This document shows positions 59,221 to 64,000 of a stretch of DNA of 64,000 nucleotides, in pieces. Source of the stretch: Akkermansia muciniphila (GTDB taxonomy: Bacteria; Verrucomicrobiota; Verrucomicrobiia; Verrucomicrobiales; Akkermansiaceae); NCBI RefSeq assembly GCF_040616545.1, contig NZ_CP156688.1, positions 1,922,001-1,986,000 of the forward strand, given 5' to 3'. The notes beneath the pieces are model-generated. The model was not told the origin of the DNA. It made no database searches and saw nothing but the letters and a program-made list of their open reading frames with translations. Every line of letters starts with the position of its first letter. Position 1 is the first letter of the stretch. A program made the translations under genes and the position numbers.

Positions 59221-60291
59221 ATGAAGACATTTGCCAAAATCAAATCCGGCGCGTTTACCCTGATTGAGCTTCTGGCCGCCATGACCATCACCACCGTGCT
59301 GGTGCTGGTGATTGTGGCTCTCACCTCCCGCGGGGTGGATATCTGGAGATGGGTGCTCCAGGATGTGCGGACTACCACGCTTGCCCGCACGGCCATGGAT
59401 ACCATGACCAAGGATTTTGAGAGCATGCAGTTCCGCCCCGGCAATCCCTTTGAATGGATGCTGGTGCAGCGGGACAGCGACCTGGTTTCTCGTGCCGGCA
59501 AGACTACGGCATCCAAGAAAAAAGGCCGTTCCTCCGGTCTGGATGAAGCCCGCGTGAACCTGATGACCATGGGGCCGGAAGGTGCCAAGATCACGAATGC
59601 CTCCCAGTTGATTTTCTTTACCACCCCCACGGACCGTAACCCTGCCAAGTCCAGCATGGACATGAGGAATGACCGTATCATCGGGGATATTAACTGCGTG
59701 GGTTACAAGCTGCTGTACCGTGACCAGATTTTGGACCAGGACGCCACGGCGGAGTCTGACGGTTTTCCCGTTTATTCCCTGTACCGCAACTTGATCAGCG
59801 CGGAGGATACCGTCCAGAATCTTCTGGGCCAGCAGGACCTCTGGTCCGCTTATACCCGTTATCAGCAGGATGAAACCATCCCCGCCAATTTCCTGGTGGA
59901 AAACGTGGTGGAAATGACGCTGATTTTTGAGGTGGATTACCAGAAGAAGATCGGCAATTCCGGAAGCAACAAGTCTGACAAGGATGCCACGCAGCGCGCG
60001 TCCGTGCTGGTTCCCGTCATGACAACCGGGGCCAACCGCCTGGGTTCCTGCACCCAGATGGATGTGTACGGCAACCGGCTGAATATCATCGGGAGCAGCG
60101 TGAACATTGACGATTTGAAGTCAGGCCGCGTCACCGCCGTGACCATTTCCATGACGGTGGTTACGGATGAAGGCATGGCCCTGGTGGACCAGATACGGCA
60201 GAAGAAGCGTCCCGCGCCCTCTCCGGAGGAGTTCTTTGAACGTTACACCCGGTCGTTCACCCAGCGCGTCGCACTCCCCGTGAGCCACTAG
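59221..60291 (+). CDS. pseudopilin 3, Verru_Chthon cassette C-like
   Basis: A 356-residue protein with a short leader (residues 1-10) and prepilin-type motif A|F-T-L-I-E-L-L-A-A-M-T-I-T-T-V-L-V. Alanine takes the place of the usual -1 glycine, the family preference being Gly, so leader cleavage could be less efficient, but G-x-F type variation is known. A 45-residue basic loop (K-T-T-A-S-K-K-K-G-R) precedes the head. It is the largest of the trio and resembles Verru_Chthon cassette protein C. It starts 29 nt after pseudopilin 2. Confidence 0.83.
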   Translation: MKTFAKIKSGAFTLIELLAAMTITTVLVLVIVALTSRGVDIWRWVLQDVRTTTLARTAMDTMTKDFESMQFRPGNPFEWMLVQRDSDLVSRAGKTTASKKKGRSSGLDEARVNLMTMGPEGAKITNASQLIFFTTPTDRNPAKSSMDMRNDRIIGDINCVGYKLLYRDQILDQDATAESDGFPVYSLYRNLISAEDTVQNLLGQQDLWSAYTRYQQDETIPANFLVENVVEMTLIFEVDYQKKIGNSGSNKSDKDATQRASVLVPVMTTGANRLGSCTQMDVYGNRLNIIGSSVNIDDLKSGRVTAVTISMTVVTDEGMALVDQIRQKKRPAPSPEEFFERYTRSFTQRVALPVSH

Positions 60292-60380
60292 GCCCGTCCT
60301 TGAGGGCCGGAGGGCGCGGAGTTTTCCGGCGCCGCTCCAGCCCGGACCCCTCCTGTCATTATTTACTTGTTCATTACGAT

Positions 60381-61139
60381 ATGTCGGGATTCGCAAATGT
60401 CGTCGGCAATTTGTCCCCCCTCCCGGAGCTGGTGCTGTGGCGTGATCCGGTAGCCAGATGCGGGGAGGAGGCCATGGCCGTGGATGAGGCCCTCCTGGAG
60501 TGGGGGAAGAAGCCCGTATTGCGGGTGTACCGGTGGGCGCGGCCGACCGTGACCTACGGCTATTTTGACGCGGAAGCCACGGCGCGCGGCATTTTTCCGG
60601 CGCAGGAACTCCATTTTGTCCGCCGCTGGACAGGCGGAGGCATTGTAGACCACCGGAATGACATTCCCTTCACTCTGGCCATGCACCGCAGCGACGGAAC
60701 GGAACGGCCTTCCAGCGCCACGCTTTACCGCTGGATTCACGGGGCGCTGGCCCGCGTCCTGAAGGATTGCGGCGTGGAGTGCGTGATGCTGGACGGAGAC
60801 GCTCCCGACGGAGGCCGCGCCTGTTTTTCCAGCCCCGTGACGAGTGATCTTGTACTTCCCGGCGGAGAGAAGCTGGCCGGGGGCGGGCAGCGGAGAGTCC
60901 GCGGCGGCGTTCTCCACCAGGGCAGCATCCAGAATTGCTCCCTCCTCTCCGGTTGGGACGAGAAGCTGGCCTCCCGCCTGGCGGAGGAACATTCACTGTC
61001 CGTGGAAGCGGAGCTTTTTCCCGGCATGAACGCCCGTGTGGCGGAATTGCTGGCATCCAAATACCGCACGGAGGCATGGCGTTCCGGCGTACGGCATGAA
61101 CGCCCGTCCCATGCCCGGAAATCTTCCAATCCTTCCTGA
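60381..61139 (+). CDS. lipoate-protein ligase A-like protein
   Basis: A 252-residue member of the biotin/lipoyl ligase catalytic fold. The substrate motif R-R-W-T-G-G-G-I-V-D-H is a clear match to the LplA R-R-x-T-G-G-G-A-V-x-H segment. The invariant lysine is in G-E-K-L-A-G-G-G-Q-R-R, followed by L-H-Q-G-S-I. It attaches lipoate or octanoate to E2/GcvH domains, or moves octanoyl groups. It ends in a basic tail without the LplA C-terminal accessory domain. The ATG of the aldo/keto reductase gene overlaps its stop by one base (TGATG). The start at 60381 is better than upstream TTG. Confidence 0.85.
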   Translation: MSGFANVVGNLSPLPELVLWRDPVARCGEEAMAVDEALLEWGKKPVLRVYRWARPTVTYGYFDAEATARGIFPAQELHFVRRWTGGGIVDHRNDIPFTLAMHRSDGTERPSSATLYRWIHGALARVLKDCGVECVMLDGDAPDGGRACFSSPVTSDLVLPGGEKLAGGGQRRVRGGVLHQGSIQNCSLLSGWDEKLASRLAEEHSLSVEAELFPGMNARVAELLASKYRTEAWRSGVRHERPSHARKSSNPS

Positions 61140-62131
61140 TGATGAGTTATCTTCCTGATCCCGGCCGTTACAGCCATCTGGACTACCGCCGCTGCGGGCA
61201 CAGCGGGCTGCTGCTTCCCCCTGTTTCCCTGGGGCTTTGGCATAATTTCGGTTCTGCCGATGATTTTGAGAATGCGCGGCGGCTTATCCACGGCGCCTTT
61301 GACGCCGGCATCACGTATTTTGACTTGGCAAATAATTACGGACCGCCTCCCGGTTCCGCGGAAGAATGCTTCGGCCGCATTTTCATGCAGGATTTGTCCC
61401 GTTTCCGTGATGAGCTTGTCATCGCTACCAAGGCAGGGCATCTGATGTGGGAGGGGCCGTACGGGGACTGGGGTTCCCGCAAGCACATGCTTGCCAGCCT
61501 GGACCAGTCCCTCTCCCGCATGAAGCTGGATTACGTGGATATTTTTTATGCGCACCGGTATGATCCGGAGACTCCGGTGGAGGAAACGGCGGGAGCCCTT
61601 GTCACGGCGGTGCAATCCGGCAAGGCCCTGTATGCCGGCATTTCCAAATTCCCGGCGGAACAGACCAGGCAGATCTGCGCCATGCTCCGGGAGGCCCGTG
61701 TGCCATGCCTGGTGCACCAGCTCCGTTACAACATGTTCAACCGTGAGCCGGAGGAGGCCGTTTTCCAGGCTATCAGGGAGACGGGCACCGGCTGCGTGGC
61801 CTTTTCCCCGCTGGCCCAGGGCATGTTGACGGACCGCTATCTGGAGGGCATTCCCGCGGATTCCCGCGCGGCGGGTTCCTCCGTTTTTTTAACGGAAGAG
61901 CGTGTCCGGGAGCATGAAGGTAAAATCCGCCGGCTGGCTGAACTGGCCCGGAGCCGCGGGCAGAGCCTCGCGCAGATGGCTCTGGCCTGGGTGCTGAGGG
62001 ACTCCGTGGTGACCACGGCCCTGATAGGCGCCAGCCGCCCTTCCCAGATCAGGGATTGCCTGAAAGCGCTGGAACATGCCCGGTTCACGCCGGAGGAGCT
62101 TTCCGTTATTGATGGAATGGCGGACAGGTAG
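61139..62131 (+). CDS. yghZ: aldo/keto reductase, YghZ (L-glyceraldehyde 3-phosphate reductase) type
   Basis: A 330-residue TIM-barrel NADPH-dependent reductase. Segments R-C-G-H-S-G-L, G-L-W-H-N-F-G, F-D-L-A-N-N-Y-G-P-P-P-G-S-A-E, A-T-K-A-G and Y-A-H-R-Y-D-P-E-T-P correspond to the YghZ/Kv-beta-like group. The Tyr (in N-N-Y-G), Lys (in T-K-A-G) and His (in A-H-R) of the active-site tetrad are in place, with the Asp in F-D-L-A. It reduces L-glyceraldehyde 3-phosphate or other aldehydes. It overlaps the lipoate-ligase-like gene by one base. A 401-nt spacer follows. Confidence 0.9.
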   Translation: MMSYLPDPGRYSHLDYRRCGHSGLLLPPVSLGLWHNFGSADDFENARRLIHGAFDAGITYFDLANNYGPPPGSAEECFGRIFMQDLSRFRDELVIATKAGHLMWEGPYGDWGSRKHMLASLDQSLSRMKLDYVDIFYAHRYDPETPVEETAGALVTAVQSGKALYAGISKFPAEQTRQICAMLREARVPCLVHQLRYNMFNREPEEAVFQAIRETGTGCVAFSPLAQGMLTDRYLEGIPADSRAAGSSVFLTEERVREHEGKIRRLAELARSRGQSLAQMALAWVLRDSVVTTALIGASRPSQIRDCLKALEHARFTPEELSVIDGMADR

Positions 62132-62323
62132 CCGCAGCTCCTGCTGATGGGAGGCTTTTTTCCTTCCACTCTTCCTCTCATGATCCCGTTCTCCGGCAGG
62201 GGCACGCTTCCGGTCTGTTCCCATCCGCAGTGCTGGCGCATGTGTTGGATGGGCTTGATCCCGGGCGCTTTCCCATCCGGGGAGGGGGGGAAGCGGGGAA
62301 AGAGCCGTAAAAAGGCTTTCCTG

Positions 62324-62359
62324 CCTGTCCGGAGCAGGCCGCAGGGGGCTCCGGACAGG
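62324..62359 (+). repeat. inverted repeat upstream of hppA
   Basis: CCTGTCCGGAGC (62324-62335) is perfectly complementary to GCTCCGGACAGG (62348-62359), with a 12-nt loop. No T-run follows on the plus strand, so a terminator for yghZ is only weakly supported. Confidence 0.55.
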
Positions 62360-62480
62360 GAATTGGATTAATTGGGGCGCCCCTTGTTTCTTCCGGAAAT
62401 ACCCCCTGGTTTTCCCGTTGGTCTGGTCTTTCCGCAGGAAGGTGAATTTTCCATCCGGAACGGGGGTTTTTTCTTGGAGT

Positions 62481-62513
62481 AAAGTGGAGCAGGTGGTACG
62501 ATCCTTCCACTTT
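62481..62513 (+). promoter_or_regulatory. inverted repeat before hppA
   Basis: AAAGTGGA (62481-62488) pairs with TCCACTTT (62506-62513), and AAAGTG recurs at 62518-62523. The repeat ends 19 nt before the hppA start, a good place for an operator or leader hairpin. Its function is not known. Confidence 0.4.
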
Positions 62514-62532
62514 AATTTAAAGTGTACTGACA

Positions 62533-64000
62533 ATGATAACCATCCAGGATTTATTTTGGCTCATTCCGTCGGCTTCGGTGCTGGCTCTCGTTTTTGCGGG
62601 CGTCTTCTTTTACCGTATGAAAGCCCAGGATGAGGGGAACGAGGTCATGAAGATGATCGCCAAACACGTTCGCAGCGGCGCCATGGCGTACCTGCGGCAG
62701 CAATACAAGATCGTCGCCATTTTCTTTGTGCTGATCACCGTTGTATTCGCTTTTCTGGCGTACTGCCTCCACATCCAGAATCCCTGGGTTCCGTTCGCTT
62801 TCATTTCCGGCGGCTTTTTCTCCGGCCTGGCCGGTTACATCGGCATGAAGACGGCCACATACGCCTCCGGCCGCGTGGCGAACGCCTGCCGCCATTCCCT
62901 GGACGCCGGCCTTCAGATCGCCTTCCGCTCCGGCGCCGTGCTCGGCCTGACCGTGGTGGGCCTTGCCATGCTTGACATCGGCGCCTGGTACTGGGTGCTG
63001 GACTGGTTTTACGGAGACATGGAGCTTTCCATGCGCCTGGTCGTCATCACCACCACCATGCTGACCTTCGGCATGGGGGCCTCCCTCCAGGCCCTGTTCG
63101 CCCGCGTGGGCGGCGGCATTTTCACGAAGGCCGCGGACGTGGGGGCTGACCTGGTCGGGAAGGTGGAAGCCGGCATTCCGGAGGACGATCCCCGCAACCC
63201 CGCCACCATCGCGGATAACGTGGGCGACAACGTGGGGGACGTGGCTGGCATGGGCGCGGACCTTTACGAGTCCTACTGCGGTTCCATCCTGGCTTCCGCC
63301 GCCCTTGGCGCGGCGGCTTACATGGCCGTGCCGGAAATGGCGATCAAAGCCGTTCTCACGCCCATGCTGATTGCGGCCCTGGGCACCATTCTTTCCCTGC
63401 TGGGCGTATACGCGGTGCGTGTGAAGCGCGGCGCCTCCCAGACGGAGCTGATGGCCGCCCTGAACCGCGGCATCAACCTGAGTTCCTTCCTGATCGCCAT
63501 TGCCTCCGCCTTCCTGCTCCAGCTCATCGGCCTGGATAACTGGGCGGGCATCTGGGGCGCCATCGTCACCGGCCTGGCAGTAGGCATCGTCATCGGGAAG
63601 AGCACGGAGCATTACACCTCCCATGATTCCTACCCCTGCCGCAAGATTGCCCACAGCGCGAAGACGGGGCCTGCCACGGTCATTATTTCCGGCATCGGCA
63701 TCGGCATGATTTCCACCTGCATTCCCGTCATCACCATCGTGGTGGGCACTGTTCTGGCTTACGGCATGGCTTCCGGAGACTGGCATTTCACTGGAGCTGA
63801 AATGAGCAAGGGGCTGTACGGCATCGGCATTGCCGCCGTCGGCATGCTTTCCACGCTGGGCCTCACCCTGGCGACGGACGCCTACGGCCCCATTTCCGAC
63901 AACGCCGGGGGCAATGCGGAAATGAGCAAGCTGGACCCGGAAGTGCGCCGCCGCACGGACGCTCTGGATGCCCTGGGCAATACGACCGCCGCCACAGGCA
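62533..64000 (+). CDS. hppA: membrane-bound ion-translocating pyrophosphatase, K+-dependent type (3' end cut)
   Basis: The first 489 residues of a membrane pyrophosphatase that hydrolyses PPi to pump H+ or Na+ across the inner membrane. The substrate-site motifs are D-V-G-A-D-L-V-G-K-V-E and D-D-P-R-N-P-A-T-I-A-D-N-V-G-D-N-V-G-D, with E-S in D-L-Y-E-S after. The G-N-T-T-A-A motif at the right edge has alanine where K+-independent enzymes have lysine (G-N-T-T-K), predicting K+ dependence. The rest of the gene is outside the window, so H+/Na+ selectivity cannot be fully judged. The ATG at 62533 follows a palindromic leader. Confidence 0.95.
   Translation, partial: MITIQDLFWLIPSASVLALVFAGVFFYRMKAQDEGNEVMKMIAKHVRSGAMAYLRQQYKIVAIFFVLITVVFAFLAYCLHIQNPWVPFAFISGGFFSGLAGYIGMKTATYASGRVANACRHSLDAGLQIAFRSGAVLGLTVVGLAMLDIGAWYWVLDWFYGDMELSMRLVVITTTMLTFGMGASLQALFARVGGGIFTKAADVGADLVGKVEAGIPEDDPRNPATIADNVGDNVGDVAGMGADLYESYCGSILASAALGAAAYMAVPEMAIKAVLTPMLIAALGTILSLLGVYAVRVKRGASQTELMAALNRGINLSSFLIAIASAFLLQLIGLDNWAGIWGAIVTGLAVGIVIGKSTEHYTSHDSYPCRKIAHSAKTGPATVIISGIGIGMISTCIPVITIVVGTVLAYGMASGDWHFTGAEMSKGLYGIGIAAVGMLSTLGLTLATDAYGPISDNAGGNAEMSKLDPEVRRRTDALDALGNTTAATG

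Noticed and set aside
62551-63786. Minus-strand frame of 411 codons opposite hppA
   Set aside because: The plus strand carries clear pyrophosphatase motifs; the opposite frame is a His/Gly-rich artefact.

Overview
The window is a piece of a G+C-rich Verrucomicrobiota chromosome and fits Akkermansia (A. muciniphila or a close relative) best. The pointers are a peptidase M60 (mucinase-type) protein, an exosortase/EpsI pair, a trio of Verrucomicrobia-type pseudopilins, many lipoproteins and secreted coiled-coil proteins, and housekeeping genes scattered outside their usual operons. The species is inferred from gene content, not from a marker gene search. I count 62 protein-coding genes or gene fragments and no tRNA, rRNA or CRISPR array.

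Layout. 1-7.5 kb: partial EpsI and exosortase (surface protein sorting), divergent from prs; then rplY, a secreted coiled-coil protein, hisB-hisH and a beta-lactamase-fold protein whose catalytic residues are missing. 7.6-13 kb: rpsF with a possible autoregulatory leader, pdxA, a Cys-rich thioredoxin-like membrane protein, a penicillin-binding-protein homologue with an altered SxxK motif, and pfkA. 13-18 kb: a minus-strand run of DUF805, ZupT, thioredoxin-like and envelope proteins. 18-29.6 kb: avtA, yicC-gmk, an SLC13/RCK transporter, gluQ, menA, aroD, a ThuA-domain protein, a lone phage-type major capsid gene with its own terminator, and a YfiH/PgeF-family protein. 29.7-38.3 kb: a LolA-like protein, a polysaccharide deacetylase, fused SecDF, a long G-rich minisatellite, an EF-hand protein, prepilin peptidase and a LOG-family protein. 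38.5-54.6 kb: rpoA-rplQ, fabD, an LptF-like permease, an alpha/beta-hydrolase-OmpA-HAD-M60-MFS run, a sigma factor/SpoIIE-phosphatase pair and an EEP-family protein.

54.6-57.2 kb is an acquired island. Two very A+T-rich genes encode a transmembrane-macro protein and a TIR protein, the composition of a type II Thoeris antiphage system. Beside them lie an intact lysozyme gene and a damaged traQ gene like those of Bacteroidales conjugative transposons. 57.6-64 kb returns to host-like sequence: three pseudopilins, a lipoate-ligase-like protein overlapping an aldo/keto reductase, and a truncated membrane pyrophosphatase gene whose visible motif predicts K+ dependence.

Themes: cell-envelope biogenesis and export (exosortase, SecDF, LptF-like, prepilin peptidase with its likely pseudopilin substrates), three serine-hydrolase-fold proteins that have lost catalytic residues, two minisatellites sharing a GGGGTA core, and two traces of mobile elements (the orphan capsid and the Thoeris/transposon island).
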